Assembly (NCBI GenBank): GCA_964432875.1
Contig: CAYSPJ010000234.1
Coordinates: 1 to 5,502, forward strand
Direction: 5' to 3'
Source: JACJYE01 sp964432875
GTDB taxonomy: Bacteria > Bacteroidota > Bacteroidia > Chitinophagales > Saprospiraceae
DNA length: 5,502 bases
Shown here: positions 1 through 5,502 of the stretch, one piece after another
Numbering within the stretch: position 1 is the first letter of the stretch
Layout of the letters: every line of letters begins with the position of its first letter
The notes under the pieces: generated by a model
Databases searched by the model: none
Told to the model about the DNA's origin: nothing
What the model saw: only the letters and a program-made list of their open reading frames with translations
Translations under genes and position numbers: made by a program

Positions 1-13
1 CTATGCTCGGGTA

Positions 14-43
14 CAAGCTTTAGGGCCCCTGCCCCAAAGCTTG
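14..43 (-). terminator. Candidate terminator or mRNA 3'-end hairpin after the minus-strand operon
   Basis: Bases 14-25 and 32-43 form a 12-bp inverted repeat around a 6-nt loop. The only imperfect position is 22/35. It is an A/C mismatch if the plus strand is transcribed but a G-U wobble if the minus strand is, so the RNA stem is complete only in minus-strand transcripts. It lies about 75 nt beyond the stop of the secernin-like gene, where a terminator would be expected. No U-tract follows the stem on the minus strand, so it is not a textbook intrinsic terminator and could instead be an RNA-stabilising 3' hairpin. Confidence 0.5.
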
Positions 44-119
44 GAAGACGCCTCGTTCAGGACAAAATTCGCTCGCTTTCGCCTCAAAGGCCAAACTTAG
101 ACAAGCGCTAAATCCGCCA

Positions 120-1370
120 TCAGGCCATGACGGCGGCCCCCAGCATGCGGTACAGCGCCTCTATAGCCTGGAGGCAACGCTCTGAAAACAAGTGCAGGTC
201 CCTTTGGCTGGGGTGAGAGGAGAAGAGGTGCTTTTCTTCCGCCAAAAAGGCAGCCTGGAGTTTATCCAACTCCGGCCTTATCCGCTTTTTCCGTTGCTGG
301 TAATCCCGGCAAACCCAACGGTGGAGCCTTTCCGCCTTCCACCAGAAAGAGCCGTCGTCGGGCTGAGAGGCAGGCTTGAGGGCCTGGAGGGCATCCGATT
401 GGAAAAAGCAGGGGATATAGACCGACAGGCAAGGCATGCTGGTGCCGGTGAGCCACACGGTACTGGGCTTGCCTCTCCTGATTTCAGCCACCATGCTGCC
501 CGTGGTCTGGCTGGGGTTCAGCAAGCCGGTGGCGTGCATGCAGAGGTCAGCCGTGTTGGCATTTTGGGGATTGAATTGCCCGTCTGGCACATGGTGTTGC
601 CGCAGGGCTTCCATCGCTGCCTCTGCGGACAGCTCGCCGCGGCGCGAGGCCAGGAAGCCGCTGGTACAAGCCTGCCGCCTGGCTGCTCGGCCTGCTCTGG
701 TGTAGATAAAATCTGAATAGGCCGCCCTGAAATCCCCCACCTTGCCCCGGATGGGGCGGTATGGGAAAACCCGCTTTTCCGCGACCGCGTGCAGGCCTTC
801 ATAATCCGATCCGATGGTCAGCCCGTTGGAGATGCTGCCATAGCCATCTACGCGCTTATAAGCCCGCGATCTGCCCGCGGTTTCCAAAATGAATGCGTTC
901 TCTGCATCGGCTATGAGGAAGCTGTTGTGATAGAAGAACTTCTTGTTTTTATAGCCGCCGCACGCATCCTGGCCATAGGTTTCCAACAGGCTGGTGATGC
1001 ATTCCAGGGCGCTCCGGGCAGTATCGGAGCGCTCCAGGGCCAGCCGCAGCAAATCCATGCCCGTCAGGCCCTGGTTGGTTTTTGCAATGTGCACATTGGT
1101 GAAAACGGCCTCATTGCCGATGGCCACGCCATGTTCGTTCACGCCCATCTCTGCCCCCCACATCTGGTAGGGTTTGGACAGGATCACCTCATTGGTCCGC
1201 CTGGCTTGAGGGATGGAGATGAAAGTGCAGTCCAGCGTGCTTTCATCGGGCATTCTGGCCGGCATGCGCAGCAATACCTGAGCTTCATCCGGCTCCCGAT
1301 CGGAGTTTTTGGCCAAGAGGAGATTGCCGCTCGCAGTGTAGGAGGGCAGAGCTACTAGTGTATCACACAT
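120..1370 (-). CDS. Secernin-like peptidase, family C69 (Ntn hydrolase)
   Basis: This 416-residue protein matches the secernin/dipeptidase C69 family over its whole length; human secernin-1 is about 414 residues. These are Ntn hydrolases with an N-terminal cysteine nucleophile that cleave peptide or amide bonds. Visible landmarks: Cys2 in MCDTLVALP; KNSDR (21-25); WGAEMGVNEHG (71-81) followed by IGNEA; GMDLLRLALER (104-114); HNSFLIAD (148-155); ETAG (163-166); SISNGLT (179-185); QTTGSMVAE (288-296); WLTGTSMPCLS (306-316); and the C-terminal helix SFWWKAERLHRW typical of secernins. There is no signal peptide, so it is predicted cytoplasmic. I chose the ATG at 1370 because it places Cys directly after the initiator Met. 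An in-frame ATG at 1397 would add a 9-residue leader (MVEELKTIT). The much longer open frame starting at 1592 runs inside the upstream oxidase gene and was rejected. The gene follows the amine oxidase by 35 nt (8 nt with the alternative start), implying co-transcription. The substrate is unknown. Confidence 0.93.
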   Translation of the reverse strand: MCDTLVALPSYTASGNLLLAKNSDREPDEAQVLLRMPARMPDESTLDCTFISIPQARRTNEVILSKPYQMWGAEMGVNEHGVAIGNEAVFTNVHIAKTNQGLTGMDLLRLALERSDTARSALECITSLLETYGQDACGGYKNKKFFYHNSFLIADAENAFILETAGRSRAYKRVDGYGSISNGLTIGSDYEGLHAVAEKRVFPYRPIRGKVGDFRAAYSDFIYTRAGRAARRQACTSGFLASRRGELSAEAAMEALRQHHVPDGQFNPQNANTADLCMHATGLLNPSQTTGSMVAEIRRGKPSTVWLTGTSMPCLSVYIPCFFQSDALQALKPASQPDDGSFWWKAERLHRWVCRDYQQRKKRIRPELDKLQAAFLAEEKHLFSSHPSQRDLHLFSERCLQAIEALYRMLGAAVMA

Positions 1371-1405
1371 CGTTATAGTTTTTAGTTCTTCAACCATTTT
1401 GATAG

Positions 1406-2752
1406 CTAGGCTATGAGCACCTCCGCAGCTGCCCGTTCGCCAGCCCGCACAGCGCCCTCGATATAGCCGTACCAAATTTCTGCCGTCTCCGTGCCCGCAA
1501 AGTGGAGATGGCCTTCCGCTTGCGCCAGCCGATTGCCATGAGCGGTCCAGGCGCCAGTAGGGTAGAGGGCCGCATAGCAGCCTCCGCTCCAATGGTCGTC
1601 CTTCATGCTATAGTCCACGTACATTTCTGGCGCGAGGGCCTGAGGGCCAAAGTAGCGGGCGAAGCAAGCCAGCGCCGCCGCCCGCCGCTCCGTCTCATCT
1701 TGGCGGAAAAACGCCTGGTGGCGGCCGGCCAGGCAAAAGCCCAGCAAGATCCCTTTAGAGCCATCCTGGGGCGAGACGTCAAAGACCGTCTGGAAAGGCG
1801 CCCCTTCATCTGCCACGGCCTGGCCGCTGAACTGCTTTTCCCGCCAGAAGGGGCGGCTATAGAGGCCGAAGCATTTCGCGGCCAGCCCCATCGGCAGCTG
1901 GCCGAGCAGTGCCCGGCGCTCTGGCGACAGGGCGGGCGAGCATTCGATCTCGTGCAGGAGGTGGGGCGGTATGGCGCAGATGGCCTTGGCGGCGCGGTAG
2001 GAGAAGCCATCCCCGCTCACCCTCACCCCCTCCGCGTTTTGCTCGATGCGCCGCACCGGGGCGTTGAGCACCAATTGCCCGGCGAAGGGCTCGAGCATCT
2101 TTTCTGCCAAGCCTTGCATGCCGCCGACCACCCGGTCTTGTTGTGCGCCCTGGTCGATGCTCAACAGGCATTCCAGGCTGTGGCCCGATTGGATGTAAAA
2201 GAGGGCGTGCAGCAGAGACAGCTTGTTCAGCTCGCAGGCGAAGACCGTTTCCAGGCCTGCTTCCAGGATTTTTCGGGCGGGCTTGGCCCAGCAGTGCCGC
2301 TGCACGAAATCCGCCAGGCTGAGGCGGTCGTAAGCTTCTGCCCGGGGGTTACGGTGGGGGGCGGCTGGGTCGATCTTCCGGGCTAAACGCTGTAATTTGC
2401 GCATCACGTAGTCCAGATTCAGCAAGGAGAGCAGGTCGGTTCGCGGGATTAGCCCGCGGTAGGCCTTTACCCGCCCGTCCAGGTCGAGGATATTTTTGCC
2501 TTGGTTGTAGGTTGGGTAATGCGCCAGGCCGTATTCCGCCAGCAGGGCATACATCCGGTCTTGAGTGGGCCCGATCCACTGCCCGCCGTAGTCGAGGTAA
2601 AGCCCGTCAGCAAAGCGCTGGGTATAGACCCGCCCGCCGATGCGATCCCGGGCTTCGAGCAAGAGGAAGGAGGCCCCGCGCTGGTGCAGAGCCCGCGCTG
2701 CAGCGAGGCCGGAGAACCCGGCGCCGATGATGATGACGGTGGGCATGGGCAT
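1406..2752 (-). CDS. FAD-dependent monoamine oxidase-like flavin amine oxidase
   Basis: A 448-residue flavin amine oxidase, expected to oxidise an amine to an imine/aldehyde, releasing hydrogen peroxide and ammonia or a smaller amine. Seen in sequence: N-terminal Rossmann dinucleotide motif VIIIGAGFSGLAAARAL (6-22) ending in LLEARDRIGGRV (31-42); GGQWIGPTQ (56-64); and a C-terminal FAD/substrate block with SGGCYAALYPTG (389-400), LHFAGTETA (416-424) and WYGYIEGAVRAGERAA (427-442). By alignment from memory with human MAO-B, Cys392 corresponds to Cys397 (8-alpha-S-cysteinyl FAD), Lys293 in MGLAAKC to Lys296, and Tyr393 and Tyr430 to the aromatic cage Tyr398 and Tyr435. It lacks both the C-terminal membrane anchor of mitochondrial MAOs and any signal peptide, so it is probably soluble and cytoplasmic. 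The start at 2752 (MPMPTV) could equally be the Met two codons on; neither has a clear Shine-Dalgarno. It is the promoter-proximal gene of a pair with the secernin-like peptidase. The physiological amine cannot be read from sequence. Confidence 0.95.
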   Translation of the reverse strand: MPMPTVIIIGAGFSGLAAARALHQRGASFLLLEARDRIGGRVYTQRFADGLYLDYGGQWIGPTQDRMYALLAEYGLAHYPTYNQGKNILDLDGRVKAYRGLIPRTDLLSLLNLDYVMRKLQRLARKIDPAAPHRNPRAEAYDRLSLADFVQRHCWAKPARKILEAGLETVFACELNKLSLLHALFYIQSGHSLECLLSIDQGAQQDRVVGGMQGLAEKMLEPFAGQLVLNAPVRRIEQNAEGVRVSGDGFSYRAAKAICAIPPHLLHEIECSPALSPERRALLGQLPMGLAAKCFGLYSRPFWREKQFSGQAVADEGAPFQTVFDVSPQDGSKGILLGFCLAGRHQAFFRQDETERRAAALACFARYFGPQALAPEMYVDYSMKDDHWSGGCYAALYPTGAWTAHGNRLAQAEGHLHFAGTETAEIWYGYIEGAVRAGERAAAEVLIA

Positions 2753-2804
2753 GATCGTGTTTGCTTGATGGCTAAATCTGTGGCGCTAAGTTAGGTAAAA
2801 ATGG

Positions 2805-2824
2805 TTCAAAAACTTGATTTTGAA
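2805..2824. promoter_or_regulatory. Perfect 7-bp inverted repeat upstream of the amine oxidase
   Basis: TTCAAAA and TTTTGAA flank a 6-nt spacer, giving a perfect AT-rich dyad centred about 62 bp upstream of the oxidase ATG. Adjacent GG (2803-2804) and CC (2827-2828) could extend the stem across a 2-nt bulge. The spacing and symmetry would suit an operator for a dimeric regulator, but it could equally be one edge of the hairpin-rich block that follows. No regulator gene is present in the window to pair with it. Confidence 0.3.
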
Positions 2825-3000
2825 AGCCGGGCTAAAAACCCGCAGCTGGGGATTGGCGGCATCTCGTGAAGCGGGCCCGCAGCTTTTCGTCCGTGCAAAA
2901 CAGCTGTCCTACCTTTACCAGCATATCCCAAGCGCGCGCCGGTATGGTCTGGCGCATTTTTTCATCCCTACCCCATTGTCCTTCAATGCCTTGCGCCAAT

Positions 3001-3055
3001 GTCGATGCCAGAATCGACGAAAAATGAGGCTCAGGCCTTGCGCTGCATCATTTTT
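3001..3055. other. Two adjacent hairpins in the intergenic region
   Basis: GTCGAT/ATCGAC (3001-3006 and 3013-3018, loop 6) is followed at once by AAAAATGA/TCATTTTT (3020-3027 and 3048-3055, loop 20). Back-to-back stems separated by one base are less likely by chance than either alone. A third stem (2950-2956/2992-2998) ends two bases before the first. The transcribed strand is unknown and no known RNA family was recognised. Confidence 0.35.
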
Positions 3056-3300
3056 TCCTGCATATTTGGGTTTTCATGCCGTTTGTCGATTGCAAAACGG
3101 ATAGATTCCAAAATTTAATGCTTTGACCTAAAAATCCTCCGCTATGACGCGCGCGCCTAAAACTACTGCCAGTCACCATACCTTACCTTCGCCATTGTGT
3201 TAGCTGTTGCCTGGGCTAAGCCATTGCCAGGGCAAGGGCAAAGCTCGCCTTTGTTGATTAATGAAGCCGGGGTGATGCTTTTTGCACTAAAGCCAAAATA

Positions 3301-3984
3301 ATGGAAACGATTCAACAACATCTTGGCAGAGCCTCTTTATTCAAGGCCGTCTGGTTATTAACCGCATTCATCATTTGGTCGTGCCATTCCGAAACCAGCC
3401 CCCCTCCTCCAGCGCCGGCAAACTGCCCTGAAACCTGGGATGAAGCCTCAGCGCTGCTCGACAGCGTAGAAGCGTATTGGACAGAAACATATTTGCTAAG
3501 CTGCCATTCAATGGGAGATACAGCGGTTATGTCTCTTCCAAGAGTTGTCCATGTACTGGAAGTAAAAAGCAACAAGTCGCAGCCATTTTATTTCGGTGGT
3601 AGCTATAAAGACATGACAGTTTGCTATGATGGCGTTATCCCTTTGAATGCGCCATCATTTAGTACGGGGAAGCTTCTCCCTGGGGTAGTGACCAGATTTG
3701 GGATAACTGAAAAGGAGGGCACCGCAATTTATGAAAATTTCTACCTGTGCGATTCCATGAGATACGCTTCTTTGCGGGCCTATAGTTTTCTTACGCTCTC
3801 ATTTATGTACCGAGAGGACGAAGAGAGCGCTTACTATCCGGTCCACAAACGCATCAAGCAATCGGAGGGCTATGTTTACTTCCCAGCAGGTGAATTGCCG
3901 GAAGATCTAGACAGTAGTTATTTAAGACCTGGTCCAAAATTGCCTCCTAAAACATATCGCGAGTTGCTTCGCATTCACCAATAA
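3301..3984 (+). CDS. Putative lipoprotein of unknown function
   Basis: I do not recognise this 227-residue protein. Its N-terminus resembles a lipoprotein signal: a short polar segment, a hydrophobic stretch (VWLLTAFIIWS, 17-27) and Cys28 in IWSC. Ile at -3 and Ser at -1 fit a lipobox; Trp at -2 is unusual. A proline-rich linker (PPPPAPA, 34-40) follows, as often seen between a lipid anchor and a folded domain. The mature part has four more cysteines (42, 68, 108, 150), enough for two disulfides in the periplasm, and a mixed alpha/beta-looking body with no repeats or catalytic motif that I can name. The ATG at 3301 is chosen because it gives the intact signal; it is preceded by the A-rich AAAATA rather than a Shine-Dalgarno. 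The outer-membrane protein gene starts 13 nt after its stop, so the two are probably co-transcribed. The DNA is more AT-rich than the oxidase operon (24 G/C in the 60 bases from 3601, against 41 in the 60 from 1921). Confidence 0.75.
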   Translation: METIQQHLGRASLFKAVWLLTAFIIWSCHSETSPPPPAPANCPETWDEASALLDSVEAYWTETYLLSCHSMGDTAVMSLPRVVHVLEVKSNKSQPFYFGGSYKDMTVCYDGVIPLNAPSFSTGKLLPGVVTRFGITEKEGTAIYENFYLCDSMRYASLRAYSFLTLSFMYREDEESAYYPVHKRIKQSEGYVYFPAGELPEDLDSSYLRPGPKLPPKTYRELLRIHQ

Positions 3985-3997
3985 AAAACCCACTACC

Positions 3998-4636
3998 ATG
4001 AAATACTGCCATACCAGCTTTATCGCCTTAAGCCTATTGCTGTTTGCCTCCGCCGACGCCCAGCCGCACCTGCAGTGGCAGATGTATTCTGGAGTGAGCT
4101 GGTCAATCTGGAAAGGGAAAGGAGACCCCAATGAGGATATCAGCAGGTATAAAGCTGGCGCTACTGCTGGAGTTGGGCTTGTGATGGCTTTGAAAGAGGG
4201 ACTGGGGCTGGAGCTGATGGCCGCTTACGAAAACAAGGGGAGGAGCCTGCGTCCTCCCGCTCAGTTAAACGCCCGTTCAAATTGTCATTACCTTACCCTT
4301 GCGGCCTGCCTGGAGGGCGCACCTTTCAGGAAATACGACCAATTTTCCTTGGGCTTGGGCGGGTATGGCGGGTATTTGTTGCAGCAACAAACCGTCATCA
4401 GGGATGCGCCCAATCAGCCCTTTAGCTTTAGTGATGGCCTCCATCGCTACGATCTGGGGCCATTGGCCACGGCGCGCTGGGATTTCCTCTCCCACGGCAA
4501 GTTCGATTTTTTCCTCCAAGCACGAGCAGCCTTCGGCTTGATGAATATTCATAAATCCCTCACCCTCTTCCCGCCAGATGCCGTATTGCGCAACCGCTCC
4601 TTGGTCTTGGCTTTGGGGGCCCAACTGCGAAAGTAG
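3998..4636 (+). CDS. PorT-like outer-membrane beta-barrel protein, copy 1
   Basis: A 212-residue secreted protein. The signal peptide is clear: MKYC, hydrophobic core FIALSLLLFA, then SADA before QPHL, with cleavage likely after Ala21. The mature ~191 residues show alternating amphipathic strands and the order typical of the small Bacteroidota outer-membrane barrel domain (OMP_b-brl_2/PorT-like): YKAGATAGVG (51-60), LGLELMAAYENKG (69-81), a HYLTL strand (97-101), SLGLGGYGGYLL (117-128), YDLGPLATARWDF (151-163), DFFLQARAAFGLMNI (170-184), and NRSLVLALGAQL (199-210). The role is probably structural or transport in the outer membrane; PorT itself belongs to type IX secretion, but family membership does not imply that job. 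The C-terminus is RK, not the aromatic residue usual for BAM-inserted barrels. It is preceded by the lipoprotein gene (13-nt gap) and followed by a paralogue sharing its last third almost exactly. Confidence 0.83.
   Translation: MKYCHTSFIALSLLLFASADAQPHLQWQMYSGVSWSIWKGKGDPNEDISRYKAGATAGVGLVMALKEGLGLELMAAYENKGRSLRPPAQLNARSNCHYLTLAACLEGAPFRKYDQFSLGLGGYGGYLLQQQTVIRDAPNQPFSFSDGLHRYDLGPLATARWDFLSHGKFDFFLQARAAFGLMNIHKSLTLFPPDAVLRNRSLVLALGAQLRK
4441..4618 (+). repeat. Near-identical DNA block shared with the downstream paralogue (unit 1)
   Basis: This stretch at the 3' end of the first barrel gene aligns to 5218-5389 in the second. Bases 4441-4550 match 98 of 110, including 38 consecutive identical bases (4464-4501). 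After a 6-nt length difference, bases 4568-4620 match 51 of 53. The 5' halves are much less alike: 46 of 78 matches over the compared stretch starting at Tyr30. Confidence 0.88.
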
Positions 4637-4741
4637 CCTGGAAGCACTTTCCAAATGATGCTCCTTGTCAAGGCTGTTTTTAATGGAACTTTCTTGGCTT
4701 AACCCTGATTTCCTGCTTTCAAACACAACAATCCACTCAAA

Positions 4742-5407
4742 ATGAAAAATCCAACTCCATCTGTCGGGCATCTGCTGTTGTGCTTATCCACAGTAGCCTG
4801 TTCTACTTTGTTCATTACACCTGCTGCGACTCAGGGGCTACCGGAATGGCGAGCCTATTCGGGCATGAATTTGTCTTTGCTGGGAGGCAAGGGCGAGCCA
4901 TTTGAAGATGTCCGAAGGCTGAAGGCAGGGTCCGCCTTCGGGCTTGGGGCTTCGCTCAAGATAGCAGAGAAACTGGATTTGGAATTGATGTTCGCTTATG
5001 AAAACAAGGGTAGGTTGCTGGATTTCCCTTCTCCGACCGCTAGAGTACGTGCAAATTATCACTACCTTATCTTTTCGGCGGTATCAGAGCACAAGTTGGC
5101 CAAAGGAAGCGATAAGTTATTTATCGGCGCAGGCCTGTATTGCGGCTACTTGCTGAGGCAGCAAAGCGTGCATATCGATCAGGATATCCCTCCCACCCAA
5201 CATATCACCCACCTTTTCCACCGCTACGACCTGGGCCCGCTGGCCACGGCGCGCTGGGATTTCCTCTCCCACGGCAAGCTCGATTTTTTCCTCCAAGCGC
5301 GGGCGGCCTTCGGCTTGATCAATATCAATAAAGACGTTTTCCCGCCAGATGCCGTATTGCGCAACCGCTCCCTGGTCTTGGCTTTGGGGGGCCGGCTGGG
5401 CGGATAG
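4742..5407 (+). CDS. PorT-like outer-membrane beta-barrel protein, copy 2
   Basis: A 221-residue paralogue of the preceding gene with the same architecture: N-terminal signal (hydrophobic core about 8-26, cleavage probably near TPAATQ, 26-31), then strands at LKAGSAFGLGA (60-70), LDLELMFAYENKG (78-90), NYHYLIFSA (105-113), LFIGAGLYCGYLL (126-138), YDLGPLATARWDF (162-174), DFFLQARAAFGLINI (181-195) and NRSLVLALGGRL (208-219). A VAC triplet at 18-20 resembles a lipobox but has Thr at -3, so I favour ordinary signal peptidase I cleavage. Protein identity with copy 1 is about half over the first mature region but near complete from HRYDLGP (160) to the end. The C-terminus is LGG, again without the usual terminal aromatic. 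The start is set by the signal peptide and follows ACTCAAA. The 105-nt gap from copy 1 contains a small CCTT/AAGG hairpin (4663-4673) before five Ts, perhaps a weak attenuator; co-transcription is likely but not certain. Confidence 0.83.
   Translation: MKNPTPSVGHLLLCLSTVACSTLFITPAATQGLPEWRAYSGMNLSLLGGKGEPFEDVRRLKAGSAFGLGASLKIAEKLDLELMFAYENKGRLLDFPSPTARVRANYHYLIFSAVSEHKLAKGSDKLFIGAGLYCGYLLRQQSVHIDQDIPPTQHITHLFHRYDLGPLATARWDFLSHGKLDFFLQARAAFGLININKDVFPPDAVLRNRSLVLALGGRLGG
5218..5389 (+). repeat. Near-identical DNA block shared with the upstream paralogue (unit 2)
   Basis: Partner of the block at 4441-4618, offset by 777 bases, then 771 after a two-codon difference near 5330. It encodes the C-terminal third of the second barrel protein. 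The 38-base identical run falls at 5241-5278 and includes twelve consecutive codons without a synonymous change. Confidence 0.88.
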
Positions 5408-5483
5408 CCGCAATGGCAACGGCAAGCTGGAATCGATTTATCTGGCCGAGTGTTTTTTTGAGCTGCGAGCCCGACCAGCCGCC

Positions 5484-5502
5484 ACTGCCAACTGCCTACT
5501 GC
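5484..5502. repeat. Heptanucleotide tandem repeat, truncated by the window edge
   Basis: Bases 5484-5490, 5491-5497 and 5498-5502 read ACTGCCA, ACTGCCT and ACTGC, that is two full and one partial copy of a 7-bp unit with one variable position. It begins 76 bp after the second barrel gene and continues past the window, so copy number is unknown. Short 7-bp tandem repeats of this kind occur in intergenic DNA of some bacteria. Only 19 bases are visible, so chance is not excluded. Confidence 0.45.

Larger units (their letters stand above)
2753..3300. other. Divergent intergenic region rich in inverted repeats
   Basis: This 548-bp gap separates the minus-strand oxidase operon from the plus-strand lipoprotein operon and must contain both promoters. 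I found no convincing coding sequence; a 96-codon plus-strand frame at 2814-3104 has no recognisable features. Inverted repeats seen: 2805-2811/2818-2824 (7 bp, loop 6); the 10-bp palindrome GCGGGCCCGC at 2871-2880; 2950-2956/2992-2998 (7 bp, loop 35); 3001-3006/3013-3018 (6 bp, loop 6); 3020-3027/3048-3055 (8 bp, loop 20); 3079-3084/3095-3100 (6 bp, loop 10); and 3207-3214/3227-3235 (8 bp with one bulge). A 9-nt direct repeat CCCGCAGCT occurs at 2839 and 2876. No clear Bacteroidota -33/-7 promoter pair (TTTG, TAnnTTTG) was found on either strand. Confidence 0.6.

Noticed and set aside
192..1358. Long plus-strand open frames at 192-716 and 789-1358
   Set aside because: They are antisense to the well-supported secernin-like gene and their translations have no recognisable domain; GC-rich coding DNA often leaves such shadows.
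1371..1592. N-terminal extension of the secernin-like gene back to an ATG at 1592
   Set aside because: It overlaps the oxidase 3' end in another frame, its sequence shows no family similarity, and it would bury the catalytic cysteine at residue 76.
1502..2386. A 294-codon plus-strand frame
   Set aside because: It lies opposite the oxidase gene, whose motifs span the whole region; the translation looks like reverse-complement coding noise.
2814..3104. A 96-codon plus-strand frame in the intergenic region
   Set aside because: Arg/Cys/Ala-rich translation without a domain or signal, overlapping the hairpin cluster; no coding support.
3250..3284. Bacteroidota-type promoter for the lipoprotein gene (TTTG/TTG at 3250-3256, GCTTTTTG at 3277-3284)
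   Set aside because: The -7 element lacks the TA dinucleotide and the spacing is only approximate; too weak to call.
4277..4771. A minus-strand frame of 164 codons across the two barrel genes, and a similar one at 5117-5425
   Set aside because: They resemble each other only because they are antisense to the duplicated block; the plus-strand signal peptides and barrel strands explain the region.
4759..4801. Lipobox at Cys20 of the second barrel protein
   Set aside because: Thr at -3 is a poor fit, and the hydrophobic segment continues past the cysteine to a better peptidase I site, as in its non-lipoprotein paralogue.
5453..5459. A run of seven Ts after the second barrel gene, as an intrinsic terminator
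   Set aside because: No GC-rich stem precedes it; the only nearby dyad is the short AATCGATT at 5431-5438.

Overview
The window looks like chromosomal DNA of a Bacteroidota bacterium, perhaps a marine Saprospiria or Lewinella-type lineage. The pointers are two small PorT-like outer-membrane beta-barrels, a probable lipoprotein, start codons preceded by A-rich sequence rather than a clear Shine-Dalgarno, and a 7-bp tandem repeat at the right edge. The lineage below phylum is a guess. No tRNA, rRNA, CRISPR array, transposase or phage gene is visible.

Left half, minus strand (about 120-2752): a two-gene operon reading right to left. The first gene encodes a soluble flavin amine oxidase. It carries the vertebrate MAO-type active site, including the cysteine that binds FAD covalently in MAO-A and MAO-B. 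The second encodes a full-length secernin-like peptidase of family C69 (N-terminal cysteine nucleophile), beginning 8 or 35 nt after the oxidase stop depending on the start codon. A strong hairpin at 14-43, just past the operon, is a candidate terminator or mRNA 3' end.

Middle (2753-3300): a 548-bp divergent intergenic region with no convincing gene. It is unusually rich in short inverted repeats between about 2800 and 3100. It must hold the promoters for both directions and may contain a structured RNA or a dispersed intergenic repeat.

Right half, plus strand (3301-5407): a more AT-rich start, then a probable operon. It holds an unrecognised cysteine-containing lipoprotein, then two tandem paralogous PorT-like outer-membrane proteins. 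The paralogues are clearly diverged in their first halves but nearly identical in DNA in their last third, a mosaic pattern suggesting gene conversion. Together these three genes look like a small envelope-protein locus of unknown role. The last bases enter an ACTGCC(A/T) heptamer repeat that runs off the window.

The two halves are divergently transcribed and I see no evidence that they form one system. The best leads are the MAO-like active site in a bacterial enzyme paired with a secernin, the gene-conversion signature in the barrel pair, and the hairpin-dense intergenic block.
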